In this document: positions 1 to 7,454 of the stretch, piece by piece
Numbering within the stretch: position 1 is the stretch's first letter
How the letters are laid out: each line of letters starts with the position of its first letter
DNA from: Clostridiales bacterium UBA1316
Lineage (GTDB): Bacteria; Bacillota; Clostridia; Oscillospirales; Oscillospiraceae
Direction of reading: 5' to 3'
NCBI GenBank assembly: GCA_002307055.1
Contig: DBTM01000066.1
Span: 1 to 12,855 of the forward strand
Length of the DNA stretch: 12,855 nucleotides
Position numbers and translations under genes: made by a program
Notes under the pieces: generated by a model
Told to the model about the DNA's origin: nothing
Database searches by the model: none
What the model saw: only the letters and a program-made list of their open reading frames with translations

Positions 1-132
1 GCGCCCTCGACCAAGCTAGGCGACTTCTCCACGTTTATTCGGTTTTCTGCGGCCTGAATGAGCACGTGCGGTCAAGCTTAGTCATTATAGTTGAATTGCT
101 CCGATTAGTCAAGAACATAATGAGGTCCGGCA

Positions 133-161
133 TAGACTTTTCGCGGTAAATCATGTATACT
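133..161 (+). promoter_or_regulatory. Candidate sigma-A promoter of the udg operon
   Basis: A TAGACT box (133-138) and a TATACT box (156-161) are separated by 17 bases. They match 4 of 6 and 5 of 6 consensus positions. Transcription would start near 168, upstream of the ribosome binding site at 185-190. The ATG at 153 overlaps the -10 box, which argues against it as the start of the downstream gene. This is pattern matching only. Confidence 0.45.
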
Positions 162-200
162 TTGGCAAACAGGCTTCAAAGCACGGGAGGGTCTTTCATC

Positions 201-779
201 ATGATGTCGTGGAGTGAACTTGAAAAGGCGTGTCTGGACTGCACGAAATGTGCGCTGTATGAAACACGGACAAACGTTGTGTTCGGCGTCGGCAATAAAA
301 ACGCCGAGGTGCTGCTGGTGGGCGAGGGGCCCGGGGAACAGGAAGACTTGAAGGGCGAGCCCTTTGTCGGGCGGGCAGGGCAGCTGCTTGACGACATGCT
401 TAAAATTATTAACCTTGACCGGAAACGGAATATTTATATCGCCAACATTGTCAAGTGCCGCCCTCCGAAAAACCGCGACCCGCTCAATACGGAGCAGGAC
501 GCGTGCATTGACTACCTGCGCGGCCAGTTCCGGCTGCTCAAACCCAAGATTGTCGTCTGCCTGGGCCGGATAGCCGCCATGCGGCTCATCGGCGAGAATT
601 TTAAAATCACGCAGGAACACGGCAAATGGTTTGAAAAAGACGGCGTTCAATTTATGGCGCTCTATCATCCGGCGGCGCTCCTGCGCGACCCGCGGCGTCG
701 GCCCGAGACCTTCGTGGACCTCAAGGAGCTTGAGCGCGTCATCAGGGAAACCGCGCCCGGCACCTATTTAATACCATGA
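201..779 (+). CDS. udg: Type 4 uracil-DNA glycosylase (Fe-S, Udg4 family)
   Basis: This 192-residue protein should excise uracil from DNA, starting base-excision repair of deaminated cytosine in the cytoplasm. The family 4 signature is clear. Four cysteines sit at the [4Fe-4S] positions: C14, C17, C86 and C102, with another at C11. The uracil-binding loop GEGPGEQED is at 41-49, followed by KGEPFVGRAGQLLD (51-64), and the second active-site motif HPAALLR is at 156-162. Length is normal for the family. I chose ATG 201 because GGGAGG (185-190) lies 10 bases upstream; the upstream ATG at 153 overlaps the proposed -10 box and would place 16 poorly conserved residues before the Fe-S region. ATG 204 is a near-equivalent alternative. 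The stop overlaps the next gene by 4 bases (ATGA), so the two are probably translationally coupled. Confidence 0.93.
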   Translation: MMSWSELEKACLDCTKCALYETRTNVVFGVGNKNAEVLLVGEGPGEQEDLKGEPFVGRAGQLLDDMLKIINLDRKRNIYIANIVKCRPPKNRDPLNTEQDACIDYLRGQFRLLKPKIVVCLGRIAAMRLIGENFKITQEHGKWFEKDGVQFMALYHPAALLRDPRRRPETFVDLKELERVIRETAPGTYLIP

Positions 780-1684
780 TGCAGTATCAGGATTATCTCC
801 CCCGCCTTGCCGCACATCAGGATGTGCCGCGCCTCAAAGCACTCTGGAAAACCGTTTTCTGCGACAGCGACGCGGACATCGATTATTTTTTTAATACCTA
901 TTTTTCGCCCGAGCGGACGGTCGTGATTGATGACGGCACTAAGCCCGTATCCGCCGCCTATATCCTGCCGACAGGCGACCTCGTTCTCCCGGACGGGACG
1001 CGCCTGAGCTGCGCGATGCTCTACGCGATCGCCACGCACCCGGAATGCCGCGGCTCCGGTTATGGCGAAGCCGTCACACGGGCTGCCGGGAGGCTGGCCT
1101 CGCAGACGGGCTTCCCCGCGGCGGTATTAAAACCGGCGGAGGACGGTTTGTTTGCGTTTTACGAAAAGCGCTCTGAATTCCGAGAATTCTTCACCGCCTT
1201 CGAAGCCCGGTTTACCGCTGCCGAGCTGCCGCCGTCCGGCTCTTTATACGCCATAGCCCCCGTTTTTCCCTCGGAATATCGCCGCCTCCGTCAGCGCTTT
1301 CTCAAGGGCTGTGCCTATATTGATATGGATGAGCGCGGGCTGGCTTATCAGCAATATCTCAGCGAAAAAGCAGGCGGAGGCTTATACGCGCTGCGCTTCG
1401 CGGACGATATCTGCGGCTGCGCTGTGATTGAATCCGGCGATCATTCCGTTATTTTTAAAGAGCTGCTCCTGTCCGGCAGGCACCGGATGCTTGATGCCGT
1501 TTCAGCCGCGGCGCAGCTGCTGCCTGCGGATTTATATACTGTCATAGCCGTGTCCGGCTATGAAAAGCCTGAGAAAACCGCGTTTCAGCGGTTTGGGATG
1601 CTGATGCCGATTCCCGGCAGGGAGGAAATTTTCGGCACCTCGTCCGTACAATGTGCAAAATGGTACGGCCTTGCTTTCGACTAA
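776..1684 (+). CDS. GNAT-family N-acetyltransferase (two-domain, Eis-like layout)
   Basis: This 302-residue cytoplasmic protein is probably an acetyl-CoA-dependent N-acetyltransferase of unknown substrate. The acetyl-CoA-binding motif A is visible as LYAIATHPECRGSGYGEAV (82-100): a beta strand, then R-G-S-G-Y-G, then a helix. The N-terminal region (10-50) resembles the usual GNAT start, LAAHQDVPRLKALW. The roughly 170 residues after motif A exceed a single GNAT domain (about 150 in total) and may form a second, degenerate GNAT-like domain, as in Eis-type proteins; the sterol-carrier-like C-terminal domain of true Eis is not apparent. It starts on the ATGA overlap with the uracil-DNA glycosylase gene, so the two are likely co-transcribed, but nothing indicates a repair role. 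Substrate unknown. Confidence 0.8.
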   Translation: MMQYQDYLPRLAAHQDVPRLKALWKTVFCDSDADIDYFFNTYFSPERTVVIDDGTKPVSAAYILPTGDLVLPDGTRLSCAMLYAIATHPECRGSGYGEAVTRAAGRLASQTGFPAAVLKPAEDGLFAFYEKRSEFREFFTAFEARFTAAELPPSGSLYAIAPVFPSEYRRLRQRFLKGCAYIDMDERGLAYQQYLSEKAGGGLYALRFADDICGCAVIESGDHSVIFKELLLSGRHRMLDAVSAAAQLLPADLYTVIAVSGYEKPEKTAFQRFGMLMPIPGREEIFGTSSVQCAKWYGLAFD

Positions 1685-1857
1685 ATTCACAAATAATACG
1701 CCAAATTGCATAAAATTATTTTTTGATATTCTAAATATTTAATAGTTTTGAAATATCTCAATGTATATTTTTTAACATCTGGCTGGTAGTATGGTCATTG
1801 TAGGGTTGCCAATTCCATCTTTTTATCTTTTTTCATTTTATTATCCTCATATCCTTT
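1685..1857. other. AT-rich spacer between the udg operon and its terminator
   Basis: This stretch has no supported plus-strand gene. It is strikingly AT-rich compared with both flanking genes. On the minus strand a 13-codon reading frame (1836 to 1795) has a well-placed GAGGA site (1844-1848), and its frame stays open after the stop down to 1687; I treat it as a curiosity in the findings. The plus-strand frame starting at ATG 1791 runs through the terminator stem and is not credible. Confidence 0.5.
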
Positions 1858-1905
1858 CGGTCAACGGGAGCTTTAAACGGCTCCCGTTGACCGTTTCATT
1901 TTTAT
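1858..1905 (+). terminator. Strong intrinsic terminator
   Basis: A perfect 14-bp stem (arms 1858-1871 and 1880-1893) with an 8-base loop is followed by the T-rich tract TTTCATTTTTATT. The T-rich side is 3' on the plus strand, so it most likely ends transcription from the udg-GNAT operon about 175 bases upstream. It also insulates that operon from the pcrA promoter just downstream. The opposite strand lacks a U-tract after the stem. Confidence 0.88.
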
Positions 1906-1928
1906 TCGTTTATACGCGGTCCGGGGAT

Positions 1929-1957
1929 TTGCACGCGGATTGCTTTTAGTATATAAT
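1929..1957 (+). promoter_or_regulatory. Sigma-A promoter of the pcrA operon
   Basis: TTGCAC (1929-1934) and a perfect TATAAT (1952-1957) are separated by 17 bases. This is the best promoter in the window. It lies between the upstream terminator and the helicase start, and predicts a leader of roughly 35 bases beginning near 1964. A ribosome binding site, GAGGAG (1986-1991), follows 8 bases before the ATG. Confidence 0.8.
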
Positions 1958-1999
1958 AGCATCCTGTAAAAAAGCACTTTGATATGAGGAGTAAAGCTC

Positions 2000-4477
2000 A
2001 TGAGGGATAACACATTTACGGAAAAATTCATAAAGGTACGGCGTGATGTGATCGCCCTTGACTTTATGCACTTGAACGGTATGCAGCGCACAGCGGTCAT
2101 GACCACAGAGGGTCCGCTTTTGCTTTTGGCAGGCGCGGGCAGCGGCAAAACGACGGTTCTCATCAACAGAATCGCCAACCTCATTAAGTATGGGCGCGGC
2201 TCGGATACGGATGAGCTTCCCCCCTACGCCACGGAGCAGGACTTAATGTTCCTTGAAAGCTACCTGAAGAATCCGCTGCCGGAAAACAGCGCCCGCGCTT
2301 TGGCCCTCTGTGCCGTCGAACCCGTTGAGCCGTGGCGCATTATAGCCATCACCTTCACAAATAAAGCGGCGGATGAGCTCAAGGCGCGGCTGGAACGCAT
2401 GCTGGGTGCCGGGGCGAACGATATCTGGGCGATGACCTTTCATTCAGCCTGCGTGCGCATTCTTCGGCGTGATATTGACCGGCTCGGCTTTGACCGCTCC
2501 TTCACCATTTACGATACCTCGGACAGCCAGTCCCTCATGAAGCGCATATTAAAGGAACTCGATTTAGACGATAAAACCTTTCCGTACAGAACCGTTCTGA
2601 ATTACATAAGCAAAGCCAAGGACAGCATGATTTCCGCCGCGGAGTTTTACGCCGCCGCCGACAAGAGCGGCGACATCCGAAAGCGTCAGATCGGCAGGGC
2701 CTATGTTGAATACGCCAGCCGCATGAAAGCCTCCAACGCGCTCGATTTTGACGACCTGATTCTCTTCACCGTCCGATTGTTCAATGAGAACCCGGATGTA
2801 CTGGCCTATTACCAGCGCCGGTTCCGATACGTTTCAATCGACGAGTATCAGGACACGAACAATCTCCAATACCTGCTGGCCAGCGCCCTTGCCGGCACCA
2901 GTGCCGACGGCGGCACCAGTGCCGACGGCGGCAGGCGGCGGCAAAACATCTGCGTCGTCGGCGACGATGACCAGAGCATCTACAAATTCCGCGGCGCGAC
3001 GATTGAAAACATCCTGAGCTTCGAGAAACAATATAAAGACACGCGCGTCATCAAGCTCGAGCAGAACTACCGTTCAACCGGGCACATCTTAAACGCCGCC
3101 GATGACGTTATCCGCAATAATAAGAGCCGCAAGGGCAAAAAGCTGTGGACGGAGAAGGAGCTCGGCGAACCGCTGACGCTCTATATCGCCCGCGACGAGC
3201 GTGAGGAAGCTCAGTTCGTCACCACCCAGATCATTCAGGGCGTCTCCGCCGGGGACAGCTGGAGCGATCACGCGGTTCTGTACCGCTTAAACGCGCAGTC
3301 GAACCAGCTGGAGTATGCGTTCAAGCGCAGCGGCGTCCCGTACCGCATCATCGGCGGCACCCGCTTTTTTGACCGCGCTGAAATCAAGGACATGCTCGCG
3401 TATCTCTGCGTCATCGTCAACCCGTCGGACGATCTGCGCCTCATGCGCATTATAAACAACCCGCCGCGCGGCATCGGCCAGGTCACGCTCGACCTCGTCC
3501 AGGAGCTCGCGCTGACAAAGCAGCTGTCCGTCTTTGAGCTGCTCAAGGAATCCGAGCTGTACGATGACCTGCGCAAAGCAGCGCCGAAGCTGCATCAATT
3601 TGCCAATATGCTTGAAGAGCTCCAGGTACTTAGCGGGACATTGCCGCTCGATGAGTTTTATGATGCCCTCATTGACCGCACCGGCTACATCCGCACGCTT
3701 GAAGTAAAACCCTCCGACGAAAACCTGACGCGGATTGAAAACGTCCGGGAACTTAAGAGCAATATCGTCAACTTCTTAAAAGAAACCGAGGACGGCTCCT
3801 TATTCGATTTTTTGAATGAAATCGCGCTCTACACCGACCTTGACCAATACGACCGGTCTGCCGACAGCGTCGTCATGATGACCATGCACAGCGCCAAGGG
3901 CCTCGAATTTCAAACGGTCTTCATCGTCGGCGCCGAGGAGGGTATTTTCCCCGGCATCCGCACCATCGGCGAGCTCGATGAAATGGAAGAGGAGCGGCGG
4001 CTTTGCTATGTCGCGATGACACGGGCCAAAAATAAGCTCTATTTCACCAGCGCCCGTCAGCGTATGATTTTCGGCAAAACGACCGCCGGCAAAACGTCGC
4101 GCTTCGTCGAAGAGGTTTCGGACGAAAATATCGAAAAGCCCGCGCCTGTTTTCACCCCCGTCGGCTACAGCTTTGACAATGACGAAGAGCGCGCAGATGC
4201 CGCCTTCAAGCCGGAAACCCGTATCTATCACGCCGAGCCGCGCAGCTACAAAGAAAAAGCGCCCATGAAAAAGGACTTGAAGCCGTTTGCCCCGCCCGCC
4301 GCGTCCGGTCCCTCCTACAATAAAGGTGACCTCGTCACGCATAAGGCCTTCGGCCGAGGCATGGTTACGGATGTTCAGCCCGCCGGCGGCGACGCGCTCC
4401 TTGAGGTCGCGTTTGACACGGTCGGCACAAAGCGCCTGATGGCGAAATTCGCGGCGGCTTATATGCAAAAAATCTAA
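2000..4477 (+). CDS. pcrA: ATP-dependent DNA helicase PcrA/UvrD (SF1A)
   Basis: This 825-residue 3'-to-5' helicase acts in nucleotide-excision repair, replication restart and removal of recombinase filaments. All SF1A motifs are present: Q motif with LNGMQRTAV (25-33), Walker A GAGSGKT (45-51), Ia AITFTNKAADEL (116-127), TFHSACVRILRRD (146-158), Walker B/II IDEYQDTN (280-287), III VVGDDDQSIYKFRGA (319-333), IV LEQNYRSTG (353-361), V TMHSAKGLEF (628-637) and VI RRLCYVAMTRAK (666-677). The C-terminus (about 773-825) is the Tudor-like domain, YNKGDLVTHKAFGRGMV, that in PcrA binds RNA polymerase. Two oddities: about 45 extra residues between Walker A and Ia (64-110), and a duplicated GTSADG hexapeptide (299-310) between motifs II and III. 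Start ATG 2000 has GAGGAG 8 bases upstream. It is the first gene of the 2000-7442 operon. Confidence 0.97.
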   Translation: MRDNTFTEKFIKVRRDVIALDFMHLNGMQRTAVMTTEGPLLLLAGAGSGKTTVLINRIANLIKYGRGSDTDELPPYATEQDLMFLESYLKNPLPENSARALALCAVEPVEPWRIIAITFTNKAADELKARLERMLGAGANDIWAMTFHSACVRILRRDIDRLGFDRSFTIYDTSDSQSLMKRILKELDLDDKTFPYRTVLNYISKAKDSMISAAEFYAAADKSGDIRKRQIGRAYVEYASRMKASNALDFDDLILFTVRLFNENPDVLAYYQRRFRYVSIDEYQDTNNLQYLLASALAGTSADGGTSADGGRRRQNICVVGDDDQSIYKFRGATIENILSFEKQYKDTRVIKLEQNYRSTGHILNAADDVIRNNKSRKGKKLWTEKELGEPLTLYIARDEREEAQFVTTQIIQGVSAGDSWSDHAVLYRLNAQSNQLEYAFKRSGVPYRIIGGTRFFDRAEIKDMLAYLCVIVNPSDDLRLMRIINNPPRGIGQVTLDLVQELALTKQLSVFELLKESELYDDLRKAAPKLHQFANMLEELQVLSGTLPLDEFYDALIDRTGYIRTLEVKPSDENLTRIENVRELKSNIVNFLKETEDGSLFDFLNEIALYTDLDQYDRSADSVVMMTMHSAKGLEFQTVFIVGAEEGIFPGIRTIGELDEMEEERRLCYVAMTRAKNKLYFTSARQRMIFGKTTAGKTSRFVEEVSDENIEKPAPVFTPVGYSFDNDEERADAAFKPETRIYHAEPRSYKEKAPMKKDLKPFAPPAASGPSYNKGDLVTHKAFGRGMVTDVQPAGGDALLEVAFDTVGTKRLMAKFAAAYMQKI
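2894..2929 (+). repeat. Two perfect tandem copies of an 18-bp unit inside pcrA
   Basis: GGCACCAGTGCCGACGGC occurs at 2894-2911 and again at 2912-2929 without mismatch, encoding GTSADG twice. A partial third unit may follow (GGCAGGCGG). Each unit contains the small inverted repeat GGCAC-CA-GTGCC, a structure that could favour replication slippage. The reading frame is kept. Confidence 0.92.
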
Positions 4478-4503
4478 AGATAAGGTTATAATGAGGTTAT
4501 CCC

Positions 4504-5397
4504 GTGACTGACAATAAAAAGAATTTAGGGCGGGGGGCATTGCTGCTCGCCACGCTCATTTGGGGCTTCTCTTTCGTCCTGATGGGTGTTGCCCTCAAAA
4601 GCATTCCGCCGCTGTTTATCCTGGCGGTCCGGTTTTCCGGCGCTGCCGTTATCCTGTTCTTCTTCGGCATTAAGGACTTTAAAAAGCTCGATAAAACGTA
4701 TTTCATCGGCGGCGCGCTCATGGGCGCGATTCTGCTCGCCTCCTACATTTTTCAAACCTATGGCCTGCGCCTGACAACCCCGGGCAAAAACGCGTTCCTG
4801 ACGTCGGTTTACTGCATCATTGTGCCGTTTTTAAGCTGGCTGATTATAAAAAAGAAGCCGGACAAGTTCAACGTGCTTGCCGCTCTTGTCTGCGTCGCCG
4901 GTATCGGCCTTATTTCCCTCAATGACGACCTGCGCATCGGTCCCGGCGATGCGCTGACGCTTGTCGGCGGCTTTTTCTTCGCCCTGCATATCATCGCCTG
5001 CGGGCACTATATCGAAGGCCGCAGCCCGATTCTCCTGGCCATGCTTCAGTTTGCGTCCGCCGGTATCATCGCCTGGCTCGGCGCGCTTTTATTCGAGACG
5101 ATACCGGCTTCAATACCGCTGGAATCCGGCCTGAATCTCGCCTTTTTAACGGTTATGAGCACCGCCCTCTGCCTGTCCCTGCAGGTCTTCGGGCAAAAGC
5201 ACACGCCGCCCGCGCAGGCCGCCGTCATCATGACGCTTGAAGCCGTCTTCGGCGCGGCCGCTTCAATTATCATCATGGGCGAGCTCCTGTCGTTCAAGCT
5301 CTTCTGCGGCTTCCTGCTGACCTTTTCCGCCGTCATCATCAGCGAGACAAAACTCGCTTTTTTAAAGAAAAAATACCCGCAGGAGGTTATCGAATGA
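4504..5397 (+). CDS. EamA/DMT-superfamily transporter
   Basis: This 297-residue integral membrane protein belongs to the drug/metabolite transporter superfamily, whose members usually export small metabolites or amino acids. About ten hydrophobic segments are seen, in two repeated halves (first near 11-31, last near 263-281). Family signatures include LLLATLIWGFSFVLMG (13-28), TTPGKNAFLTSVYCIIVPFL (91-110) and LEAVFGAAASIIIMGELLS (245-263), the counterpart of the EamA LEPV region with a conserved acid. The start is GTG 4504, with GAGG (4493-4496) 7 bases upstream; the ATG at 4491 is out of frame and stops after six codons. It begins 26 bases after pcrA and its stop overlaps the next gene by 4 bases. 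Substrate cannot be inferred. Confidence 0.9.
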   Translation: MTDNKKNLGRGALLLATLIWGFSFVLMGVALKSIPPLFILAVRFSGAAVILFFFGIKDFKKLDKTYFIGGALMGAILLASYIFQTYGLRLTTPGKNAFLTSVYCIIVPFLSWLIIKKKPDKFNVLAALVCVAGIGLISLNDDLRIGPGDALTLVGGFFFALHIIACGHYIEGRSPILLAMLQFASAGIIAWLGALLFETIPASIPLESGLNLAFLTVMSTALCLSLQVFGQKHTPPAQAAVIMTLEAVFGAAASIIIMGELLSFKLFCGFLLTFSAVIISETKLAFLKKKYPQEVIE

Positions 5398-5810
5398 AAT
5401 CGTACCGAACAGAGCTGCACTTTAACCTGCCCGCGCGGCGCGGGCTCGTCAATATCACGCCGCTTGTCGAAGAGGCTCTGATAGAGAGCACCATCCAGGA
5501 GGGGCTCATTCTCATTAATCCCATGCATATCACCTCGAGCGTTTTCATTAACGACGACGAGAGCGGCCTTCATCAGGATTTCGAGGCCTGGCTTGAAAAG
5601 CTCGCGCCCGAAAAGCCGTACAGCCAATATCACCACAACGGTGTTGAAGACAACGCCGACGCCCATATCAAGCGCACCCTTATGGGCCGCGAAGCCGTCG
5701 TCGCCGTGTCAAACGGCAGGCTCGATTTCGGCACCTGGGAACAGATTTTTTATTATGAATTCGACGGGCGTCGCGACAAGCGCGTCCTGATAAAAATTAT
5801 CGGAGAATAA
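5394..5810 (+). CDS. YjbQ family protein (UPF0047)
   Basis: This 138-residue protein is a full-length UPF0047/YjbQ member. Weak thiamin-phosphate synthase activity has been reported for E. coli YjbQ, but the physiological role is unsettled. Signature residues are present: INPMHITSSVFINDDE (41-56) with H45, YHHNGVEDNADAHIKRTLMG (79-98) with H80, H81, N87, D89 and H91, NGRLDFGTW (107-115) and YYEFDGRRDKRVLI (120-133). The clustered histidines and acids suggest a metal or phosphate site. The start ATG overlaps the transporter stop (ATGA) and has a perfect AGGAGG (5381-5386) 7 bases upstream. Position in the operon does not clarify its role. Confidence 0.92.
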   Translation: MKSYRTELHFNLPARRGLVNITPLVEEALIESTIQEGLILINPMHITSSVFINDDESGLHQDFEAWLEKLAPEKPYSQYHHNGVEDNADAHIKRTLMGREAVVAVSNGRLDFGTWEQIFYYEFDGRRDKRVLIKIIGE

Positions 5811-5824
5811 GGGGGGCCGCGGCA

Positions 5825-6490
5825 TTGTTTACCGGATTTACAAAAAAATCAACGGAATTTTTGTGGGGCATCCGTCTCAACAACAATAAGGAATGGTTTC
5901 TTGAAAATAAGCAGACCTACCTCGACTTTATCCAAAAGCCGATGAGGGACCTGGCCGACGACGTCTGGACGCTTATCGCCGACAAAAACCAGCTGGACAT
6001 CAGCTACCGCGTGGCGCGCATCTACCGGGACGCGCGCCGCGTTAAATCCGGCGGCCTGTACAAGGACCGCCTCTGGTTCTCCCTCGAAAAGGAACATGAG
6101 GACTGGCAGGCAACCCCCGTCTTCTTCTTTGAAATTGCCCCCGAGGGCTATACCTACGGCCTCGGCTATTACATGGCCGGCGCCGATACCATGAAGAAAT
6201 TCAGAGCCCGCCTGGACGCCAACCCCGCCGAGTTCGAGCGTATCGCCTCCGACCTTAAAACGCAAAACAAGTTCGAACTCACCGGCGACGAATACAGCCG
6301 CAAAAAAGCCGAAAAAGAGGGCCTCCTCGCCGAGTGGTACAACCGCAAAACCCTCGCCATGATCCTCGAGCGCAAAGGCCACGCCAAGCTCTATTCCCCA
6401 AAATTCACCAAAACCCTCTGCGACGATTTCCAAACCCTCGTCCCCCTCTACAATTTCTTCTGGTCCCTGGAGGGTGACGCCAATGCCTGA
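5825..6490 (+). CDS. DUF2461 family protein
   Basis: This 221-residue soluble protein matches the DUF2461 (TIGR02453-like) family, whose function is unknown. Recognisable features are the N-terminal GFTKKSTEFLWGIRLNNNKEWF (residues 4-25, read as two adjacent motifs), the central YRVARIYRDARRVKSGGLYK (61-80, R-I-Y-R-D-x-R) and the FFFEIAPEGYTYGLGYYMA segment. Length is normal for the family. The start is TTG 5825, with AAGGGGG (5809-5815) 9 bases upstream; no ATG or GTG fits the frame nearby. It begins 14 bases after yjbQ. Codon use is strongly C-ending, contrasting with the AT-richer gene that follows. It has no signal peptide or membrane segment. Confidence 0.88.
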   Translation: MFTGFTKKSTEFLWGIRLNNNKEWFLENKQTYLDFIQKPMRDLADDVWTLIADKNQLDISYRVARIYRDARRVKSGGLYKDRLWFSLEKEHEDWQATPVFFFEIAPEGYTYGLGYYMAGADTMKKFRARLDANPAEFERIASDLKTQNKFELTGDEYSRKKAEKEGLLAEWYNRKTLAMILERKGHAKLYSPKFTKTLCDDFQTLVPLYNFFWSLEGDANA

Positions 6491-6509
6491 ATTCGTCGGA
6501 GGAAATAAA

Positions 6510-7442
6510 ATGGAAAATCCTTATGTAAAGTGCCCGGTTTATAAAACGGAGAATTTTACGCTCCGGCTGGTACAGCTAGAGGACACGGAGGACTTGCTTC
6601 AGTGCTATTCAGACCCGAAAGCGCAGGAACTTTTTAACGCCGATCACTGCACGACCGATTTTCGCTTTAAAACTCCTGATGAATTGAGGCATTGTATCGC
6701 AGCCTGGTTAAAAGCATATGAAAAAGAAGAATTTGTCCGCTTTGCCATAGTGGACAGCGCTCTGGGCAAACCTGTCGGAACGATTGAAATGTTCGGCATG
6801 GTCGGCGTTTATAAATCATCCCTTGGCGTGCTCCGGCTTGACATTTGCTCCGAATATGAGCAAGCCGCGTACCTTGATGAATTATTAACCCTTTGCGTCG
6901 GCGAATTCTTCCCGCTCTTCGGCGTATCTCAAATCAGCCACAAAGCCATCCCCGCCGCCGCCGGTAGGATACAAGCCCTGCTCAAGCTCGGCTTCCGCCC
7001 CTGCGACCTTCCCGACCGCCCCCATTCCTGGTCATTACAAAGGAGTATCGCTATGTCCGAATATCCGAAATTTACAATGGCCTTTAACATCAGCACAACG
7101 AATGAAGAAAGGCAGGAGGTATTTGAGTTATACCAACAAGCCTTTAACGCCAAAAAGCTTTCAGAAGAAACGCCGCCGGAAAGTGGTGAGGTCCATATGA
7201 TGCTGGATATTTACGGCTTTGAAATTCTGCTGGGCCCGGGAGGAGAAACCGGCAGAGGCATGAACAATCCATTAATCTGCGAGATTCGTTTCGATGATGA
7301 AAAAGAATTCCGCAGAGCTTATGACGTTTTGACAAAGGAAGGGCAAAATTCTTCGCTGGAAGGCCCTTATCCGTGGGCGACGCTGCTCGCCCTCGTGACA
7401 GATAAATTCGGTATCGGCTGGGCTCTTTACTATAACGCGTAA
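6510..7442 (+). CDS. GNAT-like acetyltransferase fused to a VOC/PhnB-like domain
   Basis: This 310-residue reading frame joins two families. Residues 1 to about 178 resemble a RimJ/RimL-type GNAT domain (FTLRLVQLEDTEDLLQCYSD, 16-35; FAIVDSALGKPVGTIEMFGM, 78-97; ending AAGRIQALLKLGFRPCD), but the acetyl-CoA motif (Q/RxxGxG/A) is poorly preserved around CSEYEQAAYLDELL (113-126). Residues 182-310 look like a vicinal-oxygen-chelate domain of the PhnB/glyoxalase type (MAFNIST, VHMMLDIYGFEILLGPGGE, GPYPWATLLALVTDKFGIGWALYYNA in pieces). The junction contains a ribosome binding site and an in-frame ATG, suggesting two former genes that lost the stop between them. Start ATG 6510 has GGAGG (6498-6502) 7 bases upstream; ATG 6483 with GGAGGG (6469-6474), overlapping DUF2461, is a real alternative. 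Substrates unknown. Confidence 0.75.
   Translation: MENPYVKCPVYKTENFTLRLVQLEDTEDLLQCYSDPKAQELFNADHCTTDFRFKTPDELRHCIAAWLKAYEKEEFVRFAIVDSALGKPVGTIEMFGMVGVYKSSLGVLRLDICSEYEQAAYLDELLTLCVGEFFPLFGVSQISHKAIPAAAGRIQALLKLGFRPCDLPDRPHSWSLQRSIAMSEYPKFTMAFNISTTNEERQEVFELYQQAFNAKKLSEETPPESGEVHMMLDIYGFEILLGPGGETGRGMNNPLICEIRFDDEKEFRRAYDVLTKEGQNSSLEGPYPWATLLALVTDKFGIGWALYYNA
7039..7055 (+). promoter_or_regulatory. Internal ribosome binding site and start inside the GNAT-VOC frame
   Basis: AAAGGAG (7039-7045) stands 7 bases before an in-frame ATG (7053-7055) exactly at the domain boundary. Site strength and spacing equal those of the best genes in this window, so separate synthesis of the VOC domain is plausible. 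Confidence 0.6.
7053..7442 (+). CDS. Possible separate VOC/PhnB-like protein from the internal start
   Basis: Starting at ATG 7053, the same frame gives a 129-residue protein, the usual length of a stand-alone PhnB-like VOC protein. It begins MSEYPKFTMAFNIST, a typical VOC first strand, and ends GWALYYNA. VOC proteins include glyoxalases, dioxygenases and antibiotic-binding resistance proteins; the metal-ligand pattern here is not clear enough to choose. This is an alternative product of the fused frame above, not an additional locus. Evidence is the ribosome binding site at 7039-7045 and the natural domain boundary. Confidence 0.4.
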   Translation: MSEYPKFTMAFNISTTNEERQEVFELYQQAFNAKKLSEETPPESGEVHMMLDIYGFEILLGPGGETGRGMNNPLICEIRFDDEKEFRRAYDVLTKEGQNSSLEGPYPWATLLALVTDKFGIGWALYYNA

Positions 7443-7454
7443 CACTCGAAAGGC

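Noticed and set aside
1..149. Frame open from the window edge to TAA at 147-149, and another ending at 57, as the tail of an upstream gene
   Set aside because: Codons are mixed, with several rare arginine codons, and no motif is seen; without upstream sequence neither frame can be supported.
153..200. Upstream ATG extending uracil-DNA glycosylase by 16 residues
   Set aside because: It overlaps the proposed -10 box and lacks a ribosome binding site, while ATG 201 has GGGAGG at good spacing and gives the cysteine positions usual for the family.
1795..1797. TGA in the minus-strand mini-ORF as a selenocysteine or reassigned codon
   Set aside because: No SECIS-like hairpin is apparent just downstream, and other genes here use TGA as a normal stop.
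1791..1950. Plus-strand frame from ATG 1791
   Set aside because: It has no ribosome binding site and reads through both arms of a strong intrinsic terminator.
3800..4540. Long minus-strand frame (246 codons) opposite pcrA
   Set aside because: It is a shadow of the GC-rich helicase gene, which carries all SF1A motifs on the plus strand.
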